A DNA stretch of 6,298 nucleotides from Chitinophagaceae bacterium (GCA_947468255.1 CANIMM010000193.1:1-6298), one strand, 5' to 3'; positions 1-6,298 are shown, counted from the stretch's first letter. Translations and numbers: made by a program. The notes: generated by a model from the sequence alone, not told the origin.

Positions 1-48
1 AATATATCCTGGCTTTGTAAGCAAATAGTTCAAATTGTTAGTCTCTGT

Positions 49-1491
49 TTAAAACTCTGCGCTTTTTGGATACCGTGGAAAAGGAATCACATCTCTTATA
101 TTCCCCATCCCAGTTACAAATTGCACCAGTCGCTCAAATCCCAATCCAAAGCCAGCGTGTGGACAAGCACCAAATCTTCTGGTGTCAAGATACCAGTTCA
201 GCTCTTCGGCTGGAATATTCATTTCATTCATTCGTTGGGTAAGCTTATCTAGTCTTTCTTCTCTTTGGGAGCCACCAACGATTTCTCCAATACCCGGTGC
301 TAAAATGTCCATCGCCGCTACCGTCTTACCATCCTCGTTCATCCGCATATAAAACGATTTGATATCTTTCGGATAGTCTGTTAATATTACCGGTTTTTTA
401 AAATGTTTTTCCACGAGGTATCGTTCATGTTCACTTTGTAGATCGGCACCCCATCCTTCTATTAAATAATGAAATTTCTTTTTCTTATTATAGTTGCTTT
501 CTTTTAAAATCTCAATAGCCTCTGTATAGGTCAACCGCTCAAAATCATTGTTTACCACAAAATCCAGCTTTTCCATCAACGTCATTTCATTTCTTTCGTT
601 CTGGGGTTTTTGCTTTTCCTCTTCTTCTAGCCGCTGTGCTAAAAATTCAATGTCCTCCTTATTGTGATCAATGGCATATTTTATAACATACTTAATAAAT
701 TCCTCTGCAAGATTCATATTATCTTCTAAATCATTAAAAGCCACTTCAGGTTCAATCATCCAAAACTCTGCCAAATGCCTAGTGGTATTGCTGTTTTCTG
801 CCCGAAAGGTAGGACCAAAGGTGTAAATGTCACTAAATGCCATCGCAGCTAGTTCTCCCTCCAATTGACCGCTTACCGTTAAGTTGGTACTACGGCCAAA
901 AAAATCTTCTTTAAAGTTAATCGTGCCATCTTCATTTTTAGGAGCACTACCATCTAGCGGCAGACAGGTTACCTTAAACATTTCTCCAGCTCCTTCTGCA
1001 TCGCTAGCAGTAATAATGGGGGTATGCAAGTATACAAATCCTTTGTCATTAAAAAATTGGTGCACCGCAAAAGCCAATGAATGTCGAACCCTGAACACAG
1101 AACCAAAAGTGTTGGTTTTAAATCGCAGGTGGGCAATCTCCCTTAAAAATTCAAGACTGTGTTTTTTTGGCTGCAAGGGAAATTTTTCTGCATCACTATC
1201 TCCCAGTATTTCTATCGAGTTTGCTTTTAATTCTACTTTTTGCCCTTTGCCCATAGAAGGAATTACTTCACCTGCCACTTTGATGCAAGCGCCAGTAGTT
1301 AGGCGCTTAAGAATTTGATCATCAAAATCGCCTAGACTAGCCACTACCTGCAAATTATTATTGGTACTGCCATCATTCAAGGCGATAAATTGGTTGTTGC
1401 GGAAAGTACGAACCCAACCCATTACGGTAGCCTCGTAGTTGGCAGTTTCATTGGACAGTAGTTCTTTAATCCTCACTCTTTTATTAAACAT
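49..1491 (-). CDS. asnS: Asparaginyl-tRNA synthetase (class IIb)
   Basis: The predicted enzyme charges tRNA(Asn) with asparagine using ATP in the cytoplasm. With the start at 1491 it has 480 residues, close to the usual 430-480 for bacterial AsnRS. An N-terminal OB-fold anticodon-binding domain spans about residues 19-98 (VMGWVRTFRNNQFIALNDGS). The class II catalytic domain follows. Motif 1 is near 147-170, motif 2 at about 229-249 begins FRAENSNTTRHLAEF, and motif 3 at about 447-458 reads GFGLGFERLVQF. The RAENSNT form of motif 2 favours AsnRS over the related AspRS. The frame stays open to an ATG at 1587, but the added 32 residues (hydrophobic, not AsnRS-like) lie across and beyond a good promoter at 1512-1539. 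MFNKRVRIKELL also looks like a natural AsnRS N-terminus. No Shine-Dalgarno sequence precedes 1491, which is normal for the phylum. The gene is divergent from rho, and nothing else in its operon is visible. Confidence 0.96.
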   Translation of the reverse strand: MFNKRVRIKELLSNETANYEATVMGWVRTFRNNQFIALNDGSTNNNLQVVASLGDFDDQILKRLTTGACIKVAGEVIPSMGKGQKVELKANSIEILGDSDAEKFPLQPKKHSLEFLREIAHLRFKTNTFGSVFRVRHSLAFAVHQFFNDKGFVYLHTPIITASDAEGAGEMFKVTCLPLDGSAPKNEDGTINFKEDFFGRSTNLTVSGQLEGELAAMAFSDIYTFGPTFRAENSNTTRHLAEFWMIEPEVAFNDLEDNMNLAEEFIKYVIKYAIDHNKEDIEFLAQRLEEEEKQKPQNERNEMTLMEKLDFVVNNDFERLTYTEAIEILKESNYNKKKKFHYLIEGWGADLQSEHERYLVEKHFKKPVILTDYPKDIKSFYMRMNEDGKTVAAMDILAPGIGEIVGGSQREERLDKLTQRMNEMNIPAEELNWYLDTRRFGACPHAGFGLGFERLVQFVTGMGNIRDVIPFPRYPKSAEF

Positions 1492-1511
1492 ATGCCTGAA
1501 TTTTAGGACTG

Positions 1512-1539
1512 CAAAGATAACCAGCATTTTTATATTCAA
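1512..1539 (-). promoter_or_regulatory. Bacteroidota-type promoter of asnS
   Basis: Read on the minus strand, the -7 element is TATCTTTG (1512-1519), a full match to the phylum consensus TAnnTTTG. A -33 element TTG (1537-1539, within ATTG) lies 17 bp upstream, slightly short of the preferred spacing of about 19. Transcription would begin roughly at 1505-1507, leaving a leader of only about 15 nt before the ATG at 1491. The start site itself is inferred. This placement excludes the longer start at 1587. Confidence 0.75.
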
Positions 1540-2006
1540 TGGCGGATGTAAGATTTTATAATGTAGACAAGGTAATTTAAGGGGCATGGAGAATAATAAG
1601 CTCGAAAAACGAGTTCATTTATATTTAAATTAAAGGTTGGGCCAAGAATATTTTGCAGTCAATCATCTCATATTGTAGGAATGATTTCAAGTGCTAATTG
1701 CAGCCCCTAATCATTCGTTCAAAAAGTAGTTTCACTATAAAACCGATGGCTTGCCGACTGGCCATCAATAAAAAATGCTACTCAATAGTAGGTAGTCGCC
1801 ACTATTTGAAATTGTAATCAATACCTAAAAACAAAAAAAAATGTATTTTTTAAGAAAAACAACGTAATATTGTCTAGGAATATTGCTGATAAGGTCTTTC
1901 CAATCGTTCACTTCGTCAGACGGTCCCATTCCATTAACTTTAATTCTCAATTACATTTTCAGATTTTAAGACTAGGTTTTTTGAAAAAAATCATTTTCAC
2001 TTTTTT
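1540..2006. other. Non-coding divergent intergenic region, asnS to rho
   Basis: The gap between the asnS promoter and the rho start has no convincing gene, tRNA, rRNA or known riboswitch on either strand. It contains small inverted repeats: AGCTCG/CGAGTT with an A5 loop (1599-1615, one G-T pair), GATGGC/GCCATC with a 10-nt loop (1745-1766), and CTACT/AGTAG with a CAAT loop (1778-1791). A run of nine A (1833-1841) is followed, after TGTA, by six T (1846-1851), which would make an A/T hairpin or curved DNA. None has the GC-rich stem plus T-run of a strong terminator. On the minus strand, the 1745-1766 stem is followed by GGTTTTAT, but no minus-strand gene ends there. The region could hold the rho leader and promoter, a small RNA, or decayed sequence. 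Confidence 0.6.
1912..1942 (+). promoter_or_regulatory. Candidate promoter of rho (weak)
   Basis: TTCG (1912-1915), 19 bp, then TAACTTTA (1935-1942) matches the Bacteroidota TTTG-N19-TAnnTTTG pattern at all but one position in each element. The spacing is ideal. It would give a leader of roughly 55-60 nt. A second possibility is TAGGTTTT (1973-1980), closer to the gene but without a visible -33 element. In AT-rich DNA such near-matches occur by chance, so this is tentative. Confidence 0.3.
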
Positions 2007-3641
2007 ATGTACGACATTTTACAACTGAACGATATGCTCGTTCCAGAGTTGCACGATATTGCTGAGCAACTTGCTATTCCCAATTATAAAAAAATAGACA
2101 AACAGGAACTTATTTATAAAATCCTGGACAATCAATCCACTATGAGTGCAGAAACCAAAGGAAGTCAGGAAGAAAAACCAAAGCGTAAGAGAACCCTAAA
2201 AGTTACGCCCGCTACCGCTAAAGAGGAACCAGCGGAAATAGAGGAAATGGGGAAGGCAGAACCTAAAACAGTCAAAAAACTTGACCTTCCCGCAGATAAA
2301 AGAAGGATAGCCAAGAAGGTTGAGCTGGAAGAAGATGACGAAGAAGAAATGCAGCCCATTACCAACGAACAAACAACCGTACCTGCTGCAATTGCCTCGT
2401 TATTGCAGGAAGAAGATATTCAACAGCAGCAACCAGAATTGCAGCAAACTGAAAATACACAGCAGTCCCAAAACCCTGGCAAACAATACCAACAACGCAG
2501 GGATACCCAAGTGTTTAATATAGAATTTGATGGTATCATATTAGGAGAAGGGGTATTGGAAATGATGCCAGACGGCTATGGGTTTTTAAGAAGCAGTGAC
2601 TATAATTATTTATCATCACCCGATGACGTATACTTTTCTCCTTCACAAATAAAATTATTTGGATTAAAAACAGGCGATACTGTATATGGATCTGTTCGCC
2701 CTCCAAAAGAAGGTGAAAAATACTTTGCGCTATTAAAGGTGGAAACCATTAATGGAAAAAGTCCGGATGAAGTAAGAGACCGTGTCCCTTTTGATTACCT
2801 TACTCCATTGTTTCCTTTTGAAAAATTAAATCTTACTACCGCTTCCAACAACTACAGCACCAGGATAATGGACCTTTTTACACCAATTGGTAAAGGTCAG
2901 CGTGGGTTAATCGTAGCCCAGCCTAAAACTGGCAAGACGATGTTGCTAAAGGAACTAGCGAACGCGATTGCTGAAAACCATCCAGAATGTTACCTGATGA
3001 TTGTATTGGTAGACGAAAGGCCGGAAGAGGTTACCGATATGGAGCGTAGCGTGAAAGCAGAGGTAATTGCTTCTACTTTTGACGAACCTGCTGAAAAGCA
3101 TGTAAAGGTTTCGACCATCGCTTTGCAAAAGGCAAAACGCTTGGTAGAATGCGGGCATGATGTGGTGATATTACTGGATAGCATTACTCGTTTGGCCAGG
3201 GCTCACAACACTGTTGCCCCGTCAAGTGGTAAAGTGCTGAGTGGGGGTGTGGAAGCAAATGCAATGCAAAAGCCAAAACAATTTTTTGGCGCTGCACGTA
3301 AAATTGAATTTGGCGGATCACTGACTATCATCGCCACTGCACTGGTAGATACCGGAAGCAAAATGGATGAAGTTATTTTTGAGGAGTTTAAGGGTACCGG
3401 TAATATGGAACTTCAACTGGATAGAAGATTGTCAAACCGACGTATTTACCCAGCCATTGACATTGTATCATCTTCTACCCGTAGGGATGATTTGTTACTG
3501 GATAAGGAAACTTTTCAGCGGATGTGGGTATTGCGCAAGCATATGGCAGACATGAATCCTGAAGAAGCCTTGAATACCTTATTGAAAAATATGAAGGGAA
3601 CAAAAGACAATGCAGAGTTTCTGACTTCAATGAATGGATAA
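2007..3641 (+). CDS. rho: Transcription termination factor Rho with long disordered insertion
   Basis: Rho is a hexameric RNA-dependent ATPase/helicase that terminates untranslated transcripts. This protein has 544 residues, against about 419 in E. coli. Residues 1-43 are the helical Rho_N domain. Residues 44-166 are a low-complexity insertion: a basic patch (KPKRKR, near 57-62), an acidic run (106-114) and a Q-rich stretch (13 Gln in 134-163). The primary RNA-binding cold-shock-like fold follows (about 170-250; GYGFLRSSD, SPDDVYFSPSQI). The ATPase core has Walker A QPKTGKT (305-311), catalytic Glu337 in VDERPEEV, Walker B DVVILLD (385-391), the Q-loop region SSGKVLSGGVEAN and the R-loop region GTGNMELQLDR, all conserved. 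Variation is confined to the insertion. Starting at 2007 gives the expected MYDILQLNDM N-terminus; no Shine-Dalgarno is visible. The gene appears monocistronic, closed by a strong intrinsic terminator. Confidence 0.97.
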   Translation: MYDILQLNDMLVPELHDIAEQLAIPNYKKIDKQELIYKILDNQSTMSAETKGSQEEKPKRKRTLKVTPATAKEEPAEIEEMGKAEPKTVKKLDLPADKRRIAKKVELEEDDEEEMQPITNEQTTVPAAIASLLQEEDIQQQQPELQQTENTQQSQNPGKQYQQRRDTQVFNIEFDGIILGEGVLEMMPDGYGFLRSSDYNYLSSPDDVYFSPSQIKLFGLKTGDTVYGSVRPPKEGEKYFALLKVETINGKSPDEVRDRVPFDYLTPLFPFEKLNLTTASNNYSTRIMDLFTPIGKGQRGLIVAQPKTGKTMLLKELANAIAENHPECYLMIVLVDERPEEVTDMERSVKAEVIASTFDEPAEKHVKVSTIALQKAKRLVECGHDVVILLDSITRLARAHNTVAPSSGKVLSGGVEANAMQKPKQFFGAARKIEFGGSLTIIATALVDTGSKMDEVIFEEFKGTGNMELQLDRRLSNRRIYPAIDIVSSSTRRDDLLLDKETFQRMWVLRKHMADMNPEEALNTLLKNMKGTKDNAEFLTSMNG

Positions 3642-3670
3642 TTTCACCCCCTGCTAGAAATAAATAGTTT

Positions 3671-3703
3671 AAAGGCTGCTGAATTTTTCAGTAGCCTTTT
3701 TTT
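3671..3703 (+). terminator. Intrinsic terminator of rho
   Basis: A 13-bp stem (3671-3683 with 3687-3699) has a TTT loop and a single G-T wobble, and a run of seven T (3697-3703) begins at its 3' end. It lies 30 bp past the rho stop and well before mnmH at 3762, so it should separate rho from the selenium operon. Because it is Rho-independent in form, the end of the rho mRNA would not depend on Rho itself. Confidence 0.9.
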
Positions 3704-3761
3704 GTTAGTATATTTACTTTCATTAAAACAATACCGAGCCTACCAAAGAGGCTACAACTAA

Positions 3762-4901
3762 ATGGCAGTTCAAAAAATTACGATAGAGCCGTTTCTAGAA
3801 CTGGCAGAACAACATACGGTACTGGATGTACGAAGTCCGGGAGAATATTTACATGCCCATATTCCAGGCGCATTCAGCCTTCCTTTATTTACCGATGAAG
3901 AAAGAAAGGTGGTGGGCACTGCTTATAAACAGCAAAGCAGGGAAATAGCCATTAAGATTGGGTTGGATTATTTTGGTGTAAAAATGCGAGGAATGGTCGA
4001 AGTAGTTGAGAACCTACTGACTGAAAAAAAAATAAAAAAGGGGAAAGAGGAATCCATCTCTCAAAAAACGGTTCTTGTTCACTGTTGGCGGGGAGGCATG
4101 CGGAGTGCGGGGATAGCATGGCTGCTAGACCTTTACGGATTCAAAGTGTATACCCTGGCAGGAGGATATAAAACTTACAGGCAATGGACGAGAACACAAT
4201 TTGAAAAAAAGTACAACTTTACAATAGTAGGCGGATATACCGGAACTGGAAAGACATTGGTATTACAGGAATTAAAGCGGGTAGGCTGTTCCGTAATAGA
4301 TTTGGAGGGCTTGGCGAATCACAAAGGATCAGCTTTTGGAGCATTGGGTGAAAAGCCGCAACCATCGCAGGAAATGTTTGAAAACTTGCTAGCCGTTGAG
4401 TTAGCTGCAGTAAGTAATCAGGGGAATACCCAAATTGAACCTGCTCCTTTACAGCACTCAACAGCAGTGATTTATTTGGAAGATGAAAGTCAGCGAATAG
4501 GTCTTTTAAATATCCCTACAGCAGTTTGGGATAGGATGCGCAACAGTCTGTTAACCTTTATCCATATTCCATTTGAAGAAAGGTTACAGTATCTTTCAAT
4601 CGAGTATGGAAAATTTGAAAAGGAAAAACTGGTGAATGCCATCATACGGATACAAAAGAGACTGGGTGGGTTGGAAACTAAAACGGCCATCAATCATTTA
4701 TTGGAAAACAACCACAAGGAATGCTTTCGCATCTTACTGAAATATTACGATAAGTATTATGAAAAAGGCCTTCACAACAGAGGGCCGCTATCCGAATTAT
4801 TGACTACCATTTCTTTTAATACAATGGATATTGCAGCTATGGCGCAGTCAGTGATGATTGCAAAGCGCTCGACAGAAAATATATTCGATGCTAATAAGTA
4901 A
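3762..4901 (+). CDS. mnmH: tRNA 2-selenouridine synthase (MnmH/SelU)
   Basis: MnmH replaces the sulfur of 2-thiouridine at wobble position 34 of certain tRNAs with selenium, by way of a geranylated intermediate, using selenophosphate. The protein has 379 residues (E. coli 364). An N-terminal rhodanese domain (about 5-142) contains LDVRSPGEY, the characteristic VGTAYKQQSREIAIKIG segment, and the active-site loop HCWRGGMRS. Cys108 there corresponds to the essential Cys97 of E. coli. A C-terminal P-loop domain has Walker A GYTGTGKT (158-165), followed by the family segments LEGLANHKGSAFG and YLEDESQRIG. An AGAGG 10 nt before the ATG is a plausible Shine-Dalgarno and supports this start. A Lys-rich insertion (about 88-95) is encoded by A-runs including a slippery heptamer. 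selD begins 26 bp downstream, so the two are probably cotranscribed. A possible -7 element (TATATTTA, 3709-3716) lacks a clear -33 partner. Confidence 0.96.
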   Translation: MAVQKITIEPFLELAEQHTVLDVRSPGEYLHAHIPGAFSLPLFTDEERKVVGTAYKQQSREIAIKIGLDYFGVKMRGMVEVVENLLTEKKIKKGKEESISQKTVLVHCWRGGMRSAGIAWLLDLYGFKVYTLAGGYKTYRQWTRTQFEKKYNFTIVGGYTGTGKTLVLQELKRVGCSVIDLEGLANHKGSAFGALGEKPQPSQEMFENLLAVELAAVSNQGNTQIEPAPLQHSTAVIYLEDESQRIGLLNIPTAVWDRMRNSLLTFIHIPFEERLQYLSIEYGKFEKEKLVNAIIRIQKRLGGLETKTAINHLLENNHKECFRILLKYYDKYYEKGLHNRGPLSELLTTISFNTMDIAAMAQSVMIAKRSTENIFDANK

Positions 4902-4927
4902 ATAACTACCAACACAAAATCGATCAA

Positions 4928-5986
4928 ATGGAAAATCCACAATTGGATACAATCAAACTTACTCAATATTCTCATGGCGCAGGATGCGGCTGTAAAATAG
5001 CGCCTAAAATTTTGGATGAAATTTTGTCGAGTAATATTGCTTCTCCGGATAACAATAAATTAATAGTAGGCAATCATAGCAAAGATGATGCTGCAGTGTA
5101 TGACCTTGGAAATGGTACGGCGCTGATTTCGACTACAGATTTTTTTATGCCAATTGTAGATGATCCATATGAGTTTGGCAGGATCGCTTCTGCCAATGCA
5201 ATCAGTGATGTATATGCAATGGGAGGGAAGCCTATTTTGGCAATCGCAATTTTAGGTTGGCCAATCAATGTTTTGCCTCCGGCCATTGCACAAAAAGTAA
5301 TTGAAGGCAGCCGCAGTATTTGTATAGAAGCAGGTATTCCACTGGCTGGTGGCCATAGCATTGATTCTCCAGAGCCCATATTTGGATTGGCAGTAAATGG
5401 ACTGGTGGCGATTGAAAACATAAAACAAAACAACCTAGCTAAAGAAGGCGATATTTTATTTTTGACAAAGCCTTTAGGTGTAGGTATTTTAACAACGGCA
5501 GAAAAAAAAGGAATCTTGCTAGACCAACACAAAGGAGTAGCGGCCAATCAAATGATGCAGTTAAATGCAATTGGAGAGATGCTTGGTAAAATAAAAGGCG
5601 TATCCGCAATGACAGATGTGACGGGATTTGGATTATTGGGCCACTTAGTAGAAATGGCTGAGGGAAGCGGACTGAGTGCAATAGTTGACTTTAAAAATAT
5701 CCCTATAATTATCAGTGACCTTGGAAGCTATCTAGATCAGCAGTCAGTACCCGGAGGCACCGTAAGAAACTGGGATAGTTATGGTAAAAAAATAGGGCCC
5801 ATTACAGCATATCAGCAGTCAATTTTGGCTGACCCTCAAACCAGCGGAGGATTGTTGGTAGCAGTAAATCCCGCTGCAGCGGAGGAAGTAAAATATATAT
5901 TACGGCTGCACGGTTTGGAACAATTTACCCTTCCGGTGGGTGTTTTTACCAAGCAGCAGCAAACAACAGTAACTATAAAAGGCTAA
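4928..5986 (+). CDS. selD: Selenide, water dikinase (selenophosphate synthetase), Cys type
   Basis: SelD makes selenophosphate, the biological selenium donor, from selenide and ATP, releasing AMP and phosphate. The protein has 352 residues (E. coli 347) and is complete. The glycine-rich N-terminal loop LTQYSHGAGCGCKIAPK carries the catalytic Cys20 and Lys23, equivalent to E. coli Cys17 and Lys20; Cys rather than selenocysteine is encoded, with no in-frame TGA. The metal/ATP-binding aspartates are retained at Asp54 (KDDAAVYD), Asp71 (STTDFF), Asp94 (ISDVYAMGG) and Asp230 (MTDVTGFGLLGH), each offset by three from E. coli. The AIRS/PurM-like C-terminal domain includes ADPQTSGGLL (301-310). It lies 26 bp after mnmH on the same strand with no terminator between, so selenophosphate is presumably made for tRNA selenation. 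No Shine-Dalgarno is evident before the ATG. Confidence 0.97.
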   Translation: MENPQLDTIKLTQYSHGAGCGCKIAPKILDEILSSNIASPDNNKLIVGNHSKDDAAVYDLGNGTALISTTDFFMPIVDDPYEFGRIASANAISDVYAMGGKPILAIAILGWPINVLPPAIAQKVIEGSRSICIEAGIPLAGGHSIDSPEPIFGLAVNGLVAIENIKQNNLAKEGDILFLTKPLGVGILTTAEKKGILLDQHKGVAANQMMQLNAIGEMLGKIKGVSAMTDVTGFGLLGHLVEMAEGSGLSAIVDFKNIPIIISDLGSYLDQQSVPGGTVRNWDSYGKKIGPITAYQQSILADPQTSGGLLVAVNPAAAEEVKYILRLHGLEQFTLPVGVFTKQQQTTVTIKG

Positions 5987-6010
5987 TTAAAAATGGTTTT
6001 TTATCTAGCC
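5981..6010. terminator. Possible weak terminator between convergent selD and dehydratase genes
   Basis: GGCTA (5981-5985) pairs with TAGCC (6006-6010). After a 2x2 mismatch, TAAAAA (5988-5993) pairs with TTTTTA (5998-6003) around a TGGT loop. On the minus strand the stem is followed by TTTTAT, so it may serve the dehydratase gene better than selD. On the plus strand no T-run follows the outer stem. The stem is AT-rich and interrupted, hence low confidence. Confidence 0.35.
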
Positions 6011-6039
6011 GAAAAATCTTGCGGATCCTATTCGATAGC

Positions 6040-6270
6040 TTATATAAGCTTGTCAATGATTGCAGAAAGTTGCCGGTCCTTATCTGTAACTACGTCTCCA
6101 GCATCATGGGTATTCAGCCATATTTCCACTTGGTTGTATACGTTGGTCCATAAAGGATGGTGGTTCATTTTTTCCGCTGCAAATGCTACACGAGTCATAA
6201 ATCCAAAGGCCTCCGAAAAATCACGGAATGTATATTTTTTGTATAACGCATTGTTCTTTTCTTCCCACAT
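6040..6270 (-). CDS. Pterin-4a-carbinolamine dehydratase (PCD/DCoH family)
   Basis: This family dehydrates 4a-hydroxytetrahydropterin, regenerating the pterin cofactor after aromatic amino-acid hydroxylation; some bacterial members act in other pterin pathways. The 76-residue product contains the complete family signature. Glu33 is followed by His37-His38-Pro39 (EKMNHHP), Tyr45, His55 (NTHDAG) and Asp65, and the three histidines match the catalytic set of mammalian PCD. The preceding YTFRDFSEAFGFMTRVAFAAE is the usual first strand and helix. It is shorter than the common 95-110 residues because roughly 20 N-terminal residues are absent. The frame remains open upstream of the ATG to the window edge without another ATG, so a start outside the window is possible, though the protein reads naturally from MWEEKNNAL. 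It is convergent with selD (53 bp between stops), with no visible partner hydroxylase. Family assignment is firm; the substrate in this organism is inferred. Confidence 0.9.
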   Translation of the reverse strand: MWEEKNNALYKKYTFRDFSEAFGFMTRVAFAAEKMNHHPLWTNVYNQVEIWLNTHDAGDVVTDKDRQLSAIIDKLI

Positions 6271-6298
6271 AGTTTTAAATTGAAAACAAGTTAATTGG

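Noticed and set aside
12..22. Hairpin GCTT-TGT-AAGC downstream of asnS as its terminator
   Set aside because: A 4-bp stem without an adjacent T-run on the minus strand is too weak. The real asnS terminator may lie beyond the window edge.
884..1318. Plus-strand open frame of 144 codons
   Set aside because: It lies wholly inside asnS on the opposite strand, and its translation resembles no protein family I recognise. The asnS frame carries clear class II synthetase motifs.
1745..1766. GATGGC/GCCATC hairpin as an intrinsic terminator
   Set aside because: The stem is only 6 bp with a 10-nt loop. There is no T-run on the plus strand, and no minus-strand gene ends there that would need it.
2165..2365. 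Minus-strand frame encoding a poly-Ser protein
   Set aside because: The serine run is the complement of the GAA/GAT-rich acidic stretch in rho, so it is a compositional artefact.
4976..4999. Selenocysteine codon in the SelD active-site loop
   Set aside because: Some SelD proteins carry Sec here, but the codons read Cys at residues 20 and 22, and no in-frame TGA occurs.
5501..5512. A8 run in selD (GAA AAA AAA GGA) as a slippage site
   Set aside because: It encodes a normal Glu-Lys-Lys-Gly segment of the family. A single A8 run in an AT-rich gene is weak evidence, and no second product is suggested.
5074..5547. Minus-strand open frame of 157 codons
   Set aside because: It is antisense to selD across its conserved ATP-binding region. 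It is explained as a shadow of the selD codon pattern.
5993..6283. Plus-strand open frame of 96 codons after selD
   Set aside because: It covers the dehydratase gene in antisense. The minus-strand product has the complete catalytic signature, while this one resembles nothing recognisable.
1..6298. CRISPR array, insertion sequence, prophage, tRNA or toxin-antitoxin genes
   Set aside because: No spaced direct repeats, transposase motifs, terminal inverted repeats, tRNA cloverleaf sequence or small gene pairs were seen on either strand.

Overview
This AT-rich window looks like an ordinary chromosomal segment from a member of the Bacteroidota. The proteins resemble Chitinophagaceae or Sphingobacteriales-type sequences, but this family-level placement is a weak inference from protein style. 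Three things support the phylum. The asnS promoter has a near-consensus Bacteroidota -33/-7 structure (ATTG, 17 bp, TATCTTTG). Most starts lack a Shine-Dalgarno sequence. Rho carries a long disordered insertion of the kind seen in this phylum. All five protein genes belong to well-known families. I see no mobile element, CRISPR array, tRNA, rRNA or phage gene.

Layout. (1) asnS (asparaginyl-tRNA synthetase) is on the minus strand at 49-1491; its promoter argues for this shorter start over the longest possible frame. (2) A non-coding gap of about 515 bp (1492-2006) separates the divergent asnS and rho. It holds the asnS promoter, a weaker candidate rho promoter, A/T tracts and several small hairpins. 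(3) rho is on the plus strand at 2007-3641 and ends in a strong intrinsic terminator at 3671-3703. (4) A two-gene selenium operon follows on the plus strand: mnmH/selU (3762-4901) and selD (4928-5986), 26 bp apart. (5) A small pterin-4a-carbinolamine dehydratase gene lies on the minus strand at 6040-6270, convergent with selD.

How the genes work together. SelD makes selenophosphate from selenide and ATP, and MnmH uses it to convert 2-thiouridine to 2-selenouridine at the wobble position (U34) of certain tRNAs. The two adjacent genes are therefore a complete donor-plus-user module for tRNA selenation. No selenocysteine gene (selA, selB, selC) is visible here. SelD itself has Cys, not Sec, at its active site. 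asnS, rho and the dehydratase are housekeeping or metabolic neighbours with no evident link to the selenium pair.

I did not find convincing evidence of a previously undescribed system. The points most worth a second look are the disordered Rho insertion, the selD-mnmH pairing, the unexplained asnS-rho gap, and an in-frame A-AAA-AAG slippery heptamer inside mnmH.
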